From assembly GCA_038532735.1 (NCBI GenBank), contig JBCBAC010000001.1, positions 124,001 through 188,000 of the forward strand: 64,000 bases of DNA, written 5' to 3'. Made by a program: the position numbers and the translations under genes. Below the pieces are notes generated by a model. It searched no databases. It was not told the origin of the DNA and worked only from the letters and a program-made list of their open reading frames with translations. Positions 44,281 through 54,500 of this stretch are shown here, piece after piece; position 1 is the stretch's first letter, and each line of letters starts with the position of its first letter. The stretch comes from JAHTBL01 sp038532735. GTDB taxonomy: Bacteria; Pseudomonadota; Alphaproteobacteria; Rhodobacterales; Rhodobacteraceae.

Positions 44281-46979
44281 ATGATAAAACCACCGACACC
44301 TGCATTCCCTGCGGCCTGCATGCGCCCAAGCGCAACACGTATTTCGATGGCAAGCTGCTGACGAGCGCAGATTTCACGGCCGAGCAAAGTTACAATATCG
44401 GCCATCGCAACATGCACAACGCGCTACTACATGGCGACGGCGTGGTTTGTGGGCTCAAGCTGGTGCAGCACCCTTCGGATGGCTGTCGTGACAAGTTCAT
44501 GGTGCTGGAACCCGGAATGGCGCTGGATTGCTGCGGGCAGGAGATTGTCGTGCCGGAGCGCGCGCTTGTTCGCATCCGCGACCTGATCGCAGCCGATGAG
44601 GAGCTGCGCGACAAGCTGGATGGCAGCAACTCCCTTATTGTGGGGATCAAGCGCTGTGACGAGGGTGAGGCCCCCATTCCGATCATTCTGCCGGGCTGCG
44701 ACAGTGCAGGCGTGCCGACGGAATTCAACCGCATCCTAGAGGGCTTTACCATCGTGCTGGATGCTGCCCCAATCACAGTCGCGCGCAATGAAGAAACGCC
44801 ATCGATCCCCGACTTCACATGGGATCACAGCATCGTTCTGGGGGGTCAAAGCCCCGCCGGTCTGTTCATCCACGAGGGCCGGGATTGGCTTCAGGTGGCT
44901 GCAAATAATGACAGCGAAGGTAGCGCGCTACAGCTGTATGATCTGGCTACGCATGACCTGATTACGCGGCTCATTGGGCCAGATCAGATTGCGCATACCA
45001 GCGCGTCTATCGCAGCCAATCAGATCTACGCCTCCGGCTCTGGTTTCAGCAATTTTGACACGGATATTGCAAATGGCATCATGGTTTGGGCCACCGACTC
45101 GGTCACCGAAAGAACCGAGCCATTTGGCATCATCGACACAGGCCGGGGCCGCCCTGCCGTCATCCTCTCTGACTCGAATACGGGTTCGCTTTATGTGCTG
45201 ACCTTCCCCAGCAGCAGCCGGGCGATCCTAACTGTCTACGGCATCAAAGAGCTGACTGATTGGGCTAATAAAAACCCAAGCAGGGACCAGCCAAAACCGC
45301 TCGTCACCAAAACGATCCAATATAATTTCGGCAATGGCCGATCCTATCTGGATCGTCACATCGACAGCATGGTTTTGTCACCTGCAGGAGACAGGCTTGC
45401 CATATTCAGCGCGCGCGCAACGGCAACTGCGGGCGCAAATGACGGATTGTTCATCATTGACCTGCCCCAACTCTTTTCAAGCGATACGGGCAACCTGCCG
45501 CTCGAAGAAATTCGCCCCAAAGGTCTGTCCGAAAACGGTGCGCTTGAACGGCTCACCGCTGTTCGCTTCAGTCTGGATGGGGAGCGTCTTTATACCCTCT
45601 CCACCCTTGAGGACCGCGAAGCCCCCCGCGCCACGTTGAACCGCTACACGTTCACAGGCGAGGGCATCAACGTGGAGCAAACCGGGCGCGGGGCGACCTT
45701 CGACAGCCTTGCGCTTGATATGGAACTGGCCCCGACCGAAGGGCAGATTTATCTCGCTATGCAGGACGCGGGAGAGGCCACCCGCTTCATGGCGGTCGAT
45801 GCAGAGTTGATCAAAGAAGTAGACGATACGCCTGCCGCGCTTTCCATCCCCGGAGATGCGTTGCGGATCGACGGGCGCGGGCAAAACACCGCCATGCCAA
45901 TTCGGGGCGGCGCAATTTATCTTGCCGCGAAAGATGCCGAAACCGGCGCACAACCTGATCGCGGCCTGGTCGCTGTAATTGATCTGCGGGAGGTGAATTG
46001 CGGGGCGAAGCTGACAGCTTCTCTTGAGGGATGCGACAGTTGCGCTGACTGCGATGAGCATGTCGTTGTTCTTGGTCATCTGGACAGCTTCACATTTGAC
46101 GGTGAGGGCGATGATCTGGCGCTGCCAAAAATGGTTGATGAAGGCCTTGGCGGTAAGGGCGTGGTCGAGATCGACAACCTTACCCTGCGCAAGATCGTGC
46201 CCTCGGCAGAGACGTTGCGCGATGTGATTGAATGCATGCTCCGCCAAGGGGTCGCCGAAGGCCCCCCGGGTGCAAAAGGTGAACCCGGTGTTGCTGGGCC
46301 GCAAGGGCCCAAGGGCGACAAGGGCGACAAGGGCGATCGCGGTACGAACGGCACAAACGGTCTGAAAGGGGACAAGGGCGACAAGGGAGATAAAGGCGAC
46401 AAGGGCGATCCGGGCATCGGCCTCGATCTCAACAAGATCATCGGGCTCAGCTGGGTGCATCGCGGCACCATGACCTCGAGAGAATTTAACGCCTTTTTGC
46501 TCGGAGATGGCTTTGCCTTTGCGTTCGAACAAGCGGTGAAATTCGATCAATTCACAGGCTCTGAACGCCCCGGCAAAACGGTGCTTGTCGAATTACAGCG
46601 CCTCAATAAAACGGAAGATCCATTTGCAAGCTGGCAGACGTTCGACATCCTCGCCTGCCACCCCATCACCTTTGACGATAACACGATCGAAGACGGTCTT
46701 CTGAAAGAATGGACGCCTGAGGACACCGCGAACATCACCCGCGGGATCACATTGAAAAAAGCTGAGGCGGAAGACTCATCGGATGACGGGCAAGGCTCAG
46801 ACGACTTAGGAAACTTAGAGGAATTTGCCGAAGGAAGCTACCGCATGGTGTTCTACACCGATTTCGTCATCGACGTGAAAGAGCGCCCGATGAACGGCTC
46901 GTTCCTTGGCGGTCAGTTGCCCAATGAGGGCGGCGTTCCCGGCTCTGTCTTCACAAGCTGGTTCGAGGTGAAAGGGTAA
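44274..46979 (+). CDS. propeller and collagen-like protein, candidate tail fibre
   Basis: This 901-residue protein has an N-terminal domain with NTYFDGKLLTSADFTAEQSY, HNALLHGDGVVCGLKL and several cysteines (about 1-130). A propeller-like section follows (about 180-560: IMVWATDSVTER, AVILSDSNTGSLYVLTF, MVLSPAGDRLAIFSARA). A Cys patch lies near CDSCADCDEH, and a collagen-like stretch of 18 Gly-X-Y triplets at 663-716 precedes a beta-rich C-terminal section (ASWQTFDILACHPITFDDN). The order, a rod followed by a C-terminal domain, resembles fibres. In the Afp13/PVC13 neighbourhood, but I see no adenoviral-type knob. Confidence 0.7.
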   Translation: MLDDKTTDTCIPCGLHAPKRNTYFDGKLLTSADFTAEQSYNIGHRNMHNALLHGDGVVCGLKLVQHPSDGCRDKFMVLEPGMALDCCGQEIVVPERALVRIRDLIAADEELRDKLDGSNSLIVGIKRCDEGEAPIPIILPGCDSAGVPTEFNRILEGFTIVLDAAPITVARNEETPSIPDFTWDHSIVLGGQSPAGLFIHEGRDWLQVAANNDSEGSALQLYDLATHDLITRLIGPDQIAHTSASIAANQIYASGSGFSNFDTDIANGIMVWATDSVTERTEPFGIIDTGRGRPAVILSDSNTGSLYVLTFPSSSRAILTVYGIKELTDWANKNPSRDQPKPLVTKTIQYNFGNGRSYLDRHIDSMVLSPAGDRLAIFSARATATAGANDGLFIIDLPQLFSSDTGNLPLEEIRPKGLSENGALERLTAVRFSLDGERLYTLSTLEDREAPRATLNRYTFTGEGINVEQTGRGATFDSLALDMELAPTEGQIYLAMQDAGEATRFMAVDAELIKEVDDTPAALSIPGDALRIDGRGQNTAMPIRGGAIYLAAKDAETGAQPDRGLVAVIDLREVNCGAKLTASLEGCDSCADCDEHVVVLGHLDSFTFDGEGDDLALPKMVDEGLGGKGVVEIDNLTLRKIVPSAETLRDVIECMLRQGVAEGPPGAKGEPGVAGPQGPKGDKGDKGDRGTNGTNGLKGDKGDKGDKGDKGDPGIGLDLNKIIGLSWVHRGTMTSREFNAFLLGDGFAFAFEQAVKFDQFTGSERPGKTVLVELQRLNKTEDPFASWQTFDILACHPITFDDNTIEDGLLKEWTPEDTANITRGITLKKAEAEDSSDDGQGSDDLGNLEEFAEGSYRMVFYTDFVIDVKERPMNGSFLGGQLPNEGGVPGSVFTSWFEVKG
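46260..46421 (+). repeat. collagen-like Gly-X-Y tandem coding repeat
   Basis: The 162 bp encode 18 Gly-X-Y triplets dominated by GDK; near 46313-46410 the DNA repeats a 9-bp unit GGCGACAAG with small changes. Such repeats can expand or shrink. Confidence 0.9.
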
Positions 46980-46983
46980 TATC

Positions 46984-48045
46984 ATGAGCGAACTGCCCCC
47001 GAACCTCACCCTGCTTTCGCACAAAAACGGTGTGTCAGAGCCGCTTTACTTCGACCGCCAGATCGTGCGGGCCTCTGATCTGAACCTCGGACGCGAAAGC
47101 CAAAACGCAGAGCTGGACAGGATGCGACGCTACGCGCTTGGCACCGGAATCGTCGCGGGTCTGACCCTTGATCTGAGCGAAAAGGGTGTGGTCATCACCA
47201 GCGGGTACGGCGTCTCTCCCAGCGGGAACGAAGTATTTCTGGAAACCGATCTACAGCTTGAAGAACTTGTCGAGGCGATGAAAGCGCTTTGCCCGGAGGG
47301 CAGTGAGGCCTGCGCCTTGGATGAGGTCAAAGAGACGGACGGTTTGTCCGCCTGGGTCCTGATCCGACCCGGTTTGGCTGAGGCGGAAAAACGCCCTGGT
47401 GTTTCGGATGACTGCGGCCATCCGGCGAATGTGCTCCGCCCTGCGCGCGCCTGTCACAGCGTAGAGATTCTCCTTCTCAAGCACCTCCCCGATGAGTTGC
47501 GTCAAAAGGATCTGACCTGCGACGATCGTAATCCCTTTGTCTGCTTCGGGCGGAACGTGCCCGATGTGAAAATTCCGCAGGCCTATGACCCAGATGAAGA
47601 CCTTCTGGTTCTGGGTCGGATCAGTTGGAACGAGGATGGCTTTGACATCGAAATGATCGAACGGCGGCGCCTTCTGCCGATGCAGCTAATGCAGGAATGG
47701 CTGACCGCCTGTATCTGCGCGACCAAGCCAGATGAAGACAGTGACCTCAACATGGAAACCTGGGCACTTTTCGATGATCTCAGCCTCCGGCTTGGCTATG
47801 ACAGTCGCCTGACAGACCGGCCTGCTGAAACAAATCCGGTTTTCAGCAATATCGCTCAGCAGCCAAGGGTGATGGATCCCAATTTTATTGAGAAACTCAT
47901 CTCGCTTGACGTCTTAGGACCGATCCAGTTCTTGCGCCTGACCCAGCGCGATGCGGTGCGTTTTCTGGGGGAAAGCGCCGCCTTGGTGAAGGAACTTCGG
48001 GAGGAGTTGTCCCTGTTCATCGACGCGATTGATACGCTGCGATGA
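46984..48045 (+). CDS. eCIS baseplate-associated protein sharing the YFD N-terminal domain
   Basis: This 353-residue protein begins EPLYFDRQIVRASDLNLGRE, MRRYALGTGIVAGLTL and VITSGYGVSPSGNEVFLE. That is the same pattern as the first domain of the preceding protein (YFDGKLLTSADF, LLHGDGVVCGLKL). The middle is rich in acidic residues and cysteines (LCPEGSEACALDE, LTACICATKPDE); the end is a helical segment (FLGESAALVKELREELSLF). I do not know a named family. Position between fibre candidate and tape-measure-like gene suggests a fibre or baseplate adaptor. ATGA overlap with the next gene. Confidence 0.65.
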   Translation: MSELPPNLTLLSHKNGVSEPLYFDRQIVRASDLNLGRESQNAELDRMRRYALGTGIVAGLTLDLSEKGVVITSGYGVSPSGNEVFLETDLQLEELVEAMKALCPEGSEACALDEVKETDGLSAWVLIRPGLAEAEKRPGVSDDCGHPANVLRPARACHSVEILLLKHLPDELRQKDLTCDDRNPFVCFGRNVPDVKIPQAYDPDEDLLVLGRISWNEDGFDIEMIERRRLLPMQLMQEWLTACICATKPDEDSDLNMETWALFDDLSLRLGYDSRLTDRPAETNPVFSNIAQQPRVMDPNFIEKLISLDVLGPIQFLRLTQRDAVRFLGESAALVKELREELSLFIDAIDTLR

Positions 48046-49562
48046 CCAACCGGTTGAGCATAGGTTCGATCGAGACGCGCTGCGCCTTTTTGGGCGATCC
48101 CGTGGCAGCAGATGGCTTGCGCCTGACGCTGAACAGGGCGTTGCGAGAGGTGTTGCCGCATCTTCTATCAGAGGCCGCTGACCCTGTTCTGAAAGAAGCC
48201 GAAGGTGTGATCCGTATTCGCAGGTTGCAGCTACGCATTGATCTGAGCGCTCGCCTCGATCTGCGCGACCTCGCGCGTCTCATCGCTGTGCGCATTGTTG
48301 CAGCGCTGCGTGGTCTGATCCAGCGACATTCGACCGATATTGCAACATGGCCGGATGAGGCCAGCTATACCGCTGCCTATGTTCGCCATCGTCTGGGCAT
48401 TGAAACCGCACCAGACTGGGCCTTTCCGGACTTTGCCGCCCTGCGCTATCTCTCCGCGCCGGAAGCAGCGGTGGAGGTGCTGGCGCAACGCCCTGATGCG
48501 GTACGATCCATGTCAGACAGCTCAACGGCTGACGGGATTGAGGCCATCGCGTCTTGCCTCGCCCTATCTGATCAGTACGCGCTTTTGAAAAGGATGACAG
48601 AACATCATCCGGTGCAACCTCGCATGGGTGATATTTTGCAGAAAGCAGTTTCGTTTCTGCAAGGCGGAAGATGGACAAATTTAGACACTGTTCCGGCGCA
48701 AAAGCGACCGTTTATATACCTAGCCACGGTTCTCAAGAGCGAAGCCTCGATCCGGGACGCCGCTATTCTGGCGACGCTGTTTGATTGCATCGCAACTCAT
48801 CGCGACCCGCTGGATGCCGCCAGCATCGCACGGGCATCAGATGATCCAATCGACGCGCTTTTGTCCCGCATGGCCAGGCGCTTGTCTCTACCTCAAATCA
48901 GCCAGGCCGCGCGCGATGCAGAGGTTCGGCGGAGTATTGAGCTTTTGATTTCCGAAATTGACGTCCAATCGCATAGAACGGCGCAGGGCCCATCTAGGCG
49001 GCGTGGGACGCCAGCTGAAAAGCAGCCAGCATCTTGTCATTCGCAATTCGCTGGTTGTGCGCTTCTATTGCCGTCGATCTCTCGCCTCGGTCTGCTTCGC
49101 GCCCTTGAACCACAAAGCGTCACGGACGCACTGATTGCTCTCTTCCCCGACGAAGATCATGCCGCTCTGCAACGTGATCCTCTTGTCGCTCAAATCGCCG
49201 AAATCGAGTCTATTAAAGCAGAAAATAAGCTGTCATCGCTCATATCCGGCCCCCATTGCCAGCAGCTTCAAAACACCTGCGCGCAACTCTTTGCCGGTGA
49301 CATACCCGAAATCAGCGCCCTCCTTTTAGCAGACTTCGCCGCGCAACTCCCTGGTCTGCAAGCCAGTTCGCGCGCCTACCTCGTGCGGGAGTTTCTGGCC
49401 CGCCCCGGTCGCGTGGAACGAACTAAGAAGAGCCTAACGATTGATCTAACGGACATGCCGCTTGGGGTCGTCCTCCAAATGGGAGGACATCTTGGGCATC
49501 GGGGGCCCGCTTGGCCCGAAGGTCCGGAACTGACCATTTTGCTAAAAGGGCGGACCACATGA
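48042..49562 (+). CDS. tape-measure-like protein (Pvc14/Afp14 type), tentative
   Basis: The 506-residue protein is helical. It has the opening EGVIRIRRLQLRIDLSARLD, LRDLARLIAVRIVAALRGLI and a later hydrophobic centre FAGCALLLPSISRLGLLRAL, the pattern seen in CIS tape-measure proteins (start with an I-R-R-L-x-L block, then A-G-x-x-L-L-x-P-x-L). In Afp this protein sets particle length. It is shorter than many tape measures. Its place just before the AAA+ ATPase is the Afp14-Afp15 order, which supports the call. ATGA overlaps on both sides. Confidence 0.65.
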   Translation: MTNRLSIGSIETRCAFLGDPVAADGLRLTLNRALREVLPHLLSEAADPVLKEAEGVIRIRRLQLRIDLSARLDLRDLARLIAVRIVAALRGLIQRHSTDIATWPDEASYTAAYVRHRLGIETAPDWAFPDFAALRYLSAPEAAVEVLAQRPDAVRSMSDSSTADGIEAIASCLALSDQYALLKRMTEHHPVQPRMGDILQKAVSFLQGGRWTNLDTVPAQKRPFIYLATVLKSEASIRDAAILATLFDCIATHRDPLDAASIARASDDPIDALLSRMARRLSLPQISQAARDAEVRRSIELLISEIDVQSHRTAQGPSRRRGTPAEKQPASCHSQFAGCALLLPSISRLGLLRALEPQSVTDALIALFPDEDHAALQRDPLVAQIAEIESIKAENKLSSLISGPHCQQLQNTCAQLFAGDIPEISALLLADFAAQLPGLQASSRAYLVREFLARPGRVERTKKSLTIDLTDMPLGVVLQMGGHLGHRGPAWPEGPELTILLKGRTT

Positions 49563-51514
49563 AGGATCTGACCGAGCATCCCGTAGACGCTGGTACTTGG
49601 CTGTCACAAGCACTTCAGGTTCTGTCCTTGCGCATGAAACATGAGGTTGCGATCACCCGCACCTTAAGAGGCGATGATCGCAAAGAAGGTTTTTTGGGCC
49701 TTTTCGTCTCTGATGATGAGGCCGAAGCGCTGCTGGACGCCCTTTCCGGACGGATCGAAGTGGAAGGGGGTTTTGCCACCGCAGAACAGATCGCGCAGGC
49801 GTGGCATCAACTGCAAACTGCCCGCGAGGCGTCCCTTTGGGGCGCGTACGGCACAGCGTTTGGTCTGAGCCCGTTTGAGTTGGATATCCTTGTTCTTGCC
49901 GCCGCACCCGCAATCGATCCACGTTTTGGCCGTGTCTATGGCTATCTGAACGACGACATGAGCCGCCGGTCGCTAACCCCGTCTTTATGCCAGCGCCTCG
50001 CGCTTTCCACTGATGTTGACAGCCTGACGTTAAGGCGCAGTCTACAGGCCAAATCGCCGTTACGCCGGTTTGGCTTTATCGAATTTGACCCCAAAAAACC
50101 TTTTATAGAGTCTAATATCTCACTGAATGAGACATTTCTTGATGATCTGATTGATGCCGATGAAGCACTTTTCGAAGGGCTCGTCATCCCGCCCTTGCCC
50201 ATCACGCAATTGGACGCGCCGCTGCCCCATCTGATCGCCGATCATCCCGATGACCCAGGCCCAACACTTCTGTCGGCTGCCGCGTTCGAGAAGCGCGCAC
50301 TCGCAGTGCTGAGGGGGTGCGACTACATCGACGCACACTCCCTGACCGCCAGTATAAGACGCGCCGTTTTGGCCAAATGTCACGTCTGCCTCGACGGCTT
50401 TTCTGACGCAAAACACCCGCTTCATACGTATGTGCAGACACTTTCCGGACCGCGCGTGACAATTCTTCAGCGGCTCAACACCGCTGAAAGCACACATTCC
50501 GGCAAGCCTGCCTCAAAACCAGACGTTATTGACGCGCTACAAGCTATATTTGGCAGCGATCAACCAGATCTGCGGAACACCTCCAGCTTCAGGGTGTTCG
50601 ACATCGCCTTTGCGCTGCAAAACGCGCGATCTGCGCCTGCGATCATGACCCGGCTGAACGCCGATTGCACAACGGCTATGGGCGGTCTTGCAACGCCTGT
50701 CACCTCAAATTTCGGGATGGACGATCTGATTGTTCGTCAAGCAACGAAATCCGCATTAAACCAGATGATCACGTGGCGGCAACAGTCGGGCCGTATCCTC
50801 GATGATTGGCAATTGGGGCAAACCTTTGGCAAATCGCGCAGCGGAACAGCTTTGTTCAAGGGGCCGCCTGGAACTGGCAAAACCATGGCGGCAGGGATCG
50901 TCGGGACAACCCTGAATCTGCCTCTTTATAGAGTAAATTTGGCTGGAATAGTCTCGAAGTACATCGGTGAGACGCAGAAAAATCTGGATCAGGTTTTCTC
51001 TGCTGCAGAACAAGCAGAAATCATTCTATTCTTCGACGAAGCAGACGCGATCTTTGGCAAGAGGTCCGAGGTGTCAGACGCCCGAGACCGCTATGCCAAT
51101 CTTGAGACGTCATTTCTGCTACAGCGGATGGAGGCGTTCTCTGGCCTCTCGATCCTTGCGACGAACCTGCATCAAAACATGGATGATGCGTTTTTGCGGC
51201 GGATTGATTGGGTCATCGACTTCCCCGCGCCTGGCACCGCTGAACGGCAAGCGCTTTGGGAACGGCTTAGAAACGGGGCAGCCCCGATTGATCCTGATGT
51301 GAACTTCGCCCATCTGGCGGATACCTTTGAGCTAACCGGGGGCGAAATCCGCAATTGCGCGCTGTCTGCAGCGCATCGCGCGGCTCAGGCGCAAACGAAT
51401 ATCACAACCGCTTTGCTTTACAGCGCCATTGCGGCAGAGCTGCGCAAGCAAGGCAAACCAGTCCGCAAATCGGTCTTCGGTGAGCATTATGCTGCGCTGA
51501 AAGGCAGCTGGTAA
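49559..51514 (+). CDS. AAA+ ATPase of the injection system (Pvc15/Afp15-like)
   Basis: This 651-residue protein has an N-terminal helical part with AYGTAFGLSPFELDILVLAA, the region typical of eCIS ATPases. One AAA+ module at about 400-640 follows: Walker A GPPGTGKTM at 435-443, Walker B LFFDEADAIFGK with D493/E494, sensor ATNLHQNMDDAFLRRIDWVI and arginine finger region. In Afp/PVC the homologous ATPase is needed for particle assembly or cargo loading. Start at ATG 49559 within the ATGA overlap with the preceding gene; a longer frame is possible but overlaps. Confidence 0.93.
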   Translation: MKDLTEHPVDAGTWLSQALQVLSLRMKHEVAITRTLRGDDRKEGFLGLFVSDDEAEALLDALSGRIEVEGGFATAEQIAQAWHQLQTAREASLWGAYGTAFGLSPFELDILVLAAAPAIDPRFGRVYGYLNDDMSRRSLTPSLCQRLALSTDVDSLTLRRSLQAKSPLRRFGFIEFDPKKPFIESNISLNETFLDDLIDADEALFEGLVIPPLPITQLDAPLPHLIADHPDDPGPTLLSAAAFEKRALAVLRGCDYIDAHSLTASIRRAVLAKCHVCLDGFSDAKHPLHTYVQTLSGPRVTILQRLNTAESTHSGKPASKPDVIDALQAIFGSDQPDLRNTSSFRVFDIAFALQNARSAPAIMTRLNADCTTAMGGLATPVTSNFGMDDLIVRQATKSALNQMITWRQQSGRILDDWQLGQTFGKSRSGTALFKGPPGTGKTMAAGIVGTTLNLPLYRVNLAGIVSKYIGETQKNLDQVFSAAEQAEIILFFDEADAIFGKRSEVSDARDRYANLETSFLLQRMEAFSGLSILATNLHQNMDDAFLRRIDWVIDFPAPGTAERQALWERLRNGAAPIDPDVNFAHLADTFELTGGEIRNCALSAAHRAAQAQTNITTALLYSAIAAELRKQGKPVRKSVFGEHYAALKGSW

Positions 51515-54500
51515 TGCCCAGTCCCGCTGACCCTCAGCAGGTGCCTACGCGCACCGAGCCGACGCAAGCACCTGAGCCCACGCCTAATCAAGAGGTCGCG
51601 GCGGCTGTGCCCGCTGCAGCTTGGGGATTGCTGGAGGATGGCAGCTTCAAAGTACGACTTGGCACCGGCCTCACCATTGCCGCGGAGATGTTGGAAGGCC
51701 GAGAGATTGATCTCAGTACGGTTCCCAATCCCGTTCCAGGTCTTGCGCTGAAAACGGCTACTTTCCGCAGAGATAGACTCGATATCAAAGCTGATGTCGC
51801 TGTGCCCGGGCTTGATGAGGCGGAGTTGACGGTTCGGGTCAACAGTGACGGTAATGCGACGATCCGCGGCCGCGCGTCCCGCCAATTGGACATCGCAGCT
51901 TTGGGTAACCCCAACATCACGTTGTCGCTGACGGAAGAAGGCGCGGTTGCGGGAACGGTCACGGTCGAAGCAGTCAATATGGCTCCGTCGATCGCCGGAC
52001 TTGAAGCCGAAGGCGGTGGAACGCTGTCGATCAACACGGGCAAAATCAGCGGTGATGGCAACGCTACCCTGCGCTACCGCGACCTAGGCCATGGCACGGT
52101 GAATTTCAACTTTGGTGAGGACGGCGCCTTTGCAGCAAGCGGGACGCTCACCATCACGCCGCCTTTTGCCGATGAAATCCGCGCCGATATCAGCGGGGAT
52201 AGTGCGGGGAACCTGAGTGCAGAGGTTGTGATTGCCGCTGGCGAGTTGAGCACACCGATCCCCGGTCTGCAGATGAACGGCGGCACGATTACCGTCGGCT
52301 ATGACAATGGTGACCCCAGCCTTTCGGTCACCGATTTCAGCGCGACATATCGCAACCTGGGCACAGTCACCATTGCCTCCGCCGCCCTTGGTCGCGACCG
52401 GCGCATTGCGGGCACTGGCGGCTTTGAGGTGAACCTTCCTGCAATGGATCCGGTGACCGGCACATTGCGTCTCGCCAATGGGACTGTGTCCGGGCGCGTC
52501 ACTCTCTCTGCGTCTGATTTTCCGGACGGGCTGCCGATCACGTCAGGCTCTATTACAGGAATATTGAGCGAGAATGGCGCACTCAGCTTCAGCGGCACTG
52601 TCGGTGTAGACCTTGGTCCCGGTGGGACCGGTGCGCTTTCCGCAAGCTATAGCGACACGGGCGATCTGGCGATTGGGGCTGAGGTTGACCTGACAGTACC
52701 AGGCCTGCAAGGCGCGCGCATCAGCCTGGCCTATGTGAACGGCGATATCGAAGGCGAGGCGCAGGTGCCTATTGATACCGCAGCCTTGCCGGGGCTCGGC
52801 GGTGACATAACTGTCCGCTTTGCCGACGGCCGCTGGTCTGGCGAGACGGAGATGTCTTACAGTGCGGATAACGGCAAACTGTCAGGCACCATCCGTGTGA
52901 CAGTGGCGCAGACAGAGGAGGGCGATTTGCAGGTCGGCGGCGGCGGATCGGTCACCGCTCAATTGATGCCCCGTCTTGAAGGTACGCTTGAGGCGACGAT
53001 CCTGCCGGAGGGCGGTATCGATATCTCGGGCGCGATTGAGGTCACCGAGCCGCTGGAGCTTTTCCCTGAGAAACGGCTCGATAAAGAACTGTTCAAATAT
53101 TCCCAGAACATTCCGCTTTGGGCGATGCTGGTTGCTGTGATCCGGGTCCGCGCCGGGATACGTGCGGGTATCGGTCCAGGCGTTTTCCGCAATATCAGGG
53201 TCGAAGGATCCTACACGATTGGGGCCGATGAGGCCGATCCGACCTTCTCTATCTCAGGCGAGATGTATATCCCCGCCTTCGCCGAAGCCTATGTCGCGTT
53301 CGGCGCAGGGCTTGGCTTGGACGTCGTGCTTGGCAGTCTAACCGGCGGTATCGAGGGCGTCGCAACGGCCGGGGTTTACGGTGCGATTTCCGTCGTGCCG
53401 GAACTCAACTACGCCGATGGCGATTGGAGCATCGAAGGTGTCGCAACCATGGCCGCCGGAGCAAGGCTGACCTTGGGGCTAAACGCTTGGGCCGAGATCG
53501 AAGCACTTTTCGTCACCGTCTGGGAGCGCGAGTGGAAGCTGGCCGAACATGTCATGTCAGTCGGCCCCGATTTAGCGCTGCAAGCCAAGATGAACTACGT
53601 CTTCGGGTCGGGTGAGGCGCCCGAACTGGAGATGACGACCAGCGATATCGACACCGACAAGCTGATCCAGGACGCCATGCCCAAAGACGGCCCCGGTCCA
53701 TCAGGCGCGCGGGAGGCATTGAAGAACAAAGCCGAATGGAAAGGCGCGCTGAAGGAAAAGCGCGAGGCAGAAATGCCGCCAGAGGCAGAGAATGCCGGTC
53801 GACCGGGGAAACCGCCTGAGCCTGCGGGGCGGCCTCCAAAACGCTCAAACGTTCCTGATCCGAATGCGGACCCGAAAGATAAGCCGGTGCCGAAGACCCC
53901 TTCGGCAGATGCGCAGAACGATGCGTCCTCGCCTGACTCTTCGGTCAAGCCAGCTCTGCCAGACGACAAGGTTCCTGATAGCAAATCGCCTCGGCACCCT
54001 AGGCCGATTACCCTCAAGACTCTTGAGGAGCCACCAGTCCCCGCAGAACGTACAAAAGCTCAGGAAAAGGAGGACGTCGAGGCCGCTGGCAGAGCCGTCA
54101 AAGCTGTATCTAAGGCAGTCGAAGGCACCGACGCGCTTGATGACTACTTCCCGGCAATTAAAAGGCGCTTTCGACTTGCATCCATTGGCTACAAAGGAAC
54201 TCTTACCTCAGGAATCTACGTAGAATGCGCGATCAACCCACTAGACAAGACGCCCGTTGCCGAGAAGATCGACGGGTCGAGCCTGTCCGCAGTCACATCA
54301 CTCAAGACCCAAGTCGAATGGTTTACAGATTCAGCAGCACTGCCCATCACGGTTGGAACCAAGATGGTCGCTAGTCCGGTTGGTCCTGACCATCCCAAGG
54401 GATCGGGAACAGACAGTGAAAAGCAAACTGATGTCATGGACCTTCTTCCTGCAGCGACAGGCGCGCGCGCGACAACACGCACTACGGGTGACAAACTCTA

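Noticed and set aside
46260..46421. CRISPR-like array at the 9-bp repeats
   Set aside because: The unit is a coding Gly-X-Y repeat without spacers and in frame with the fibre gene.
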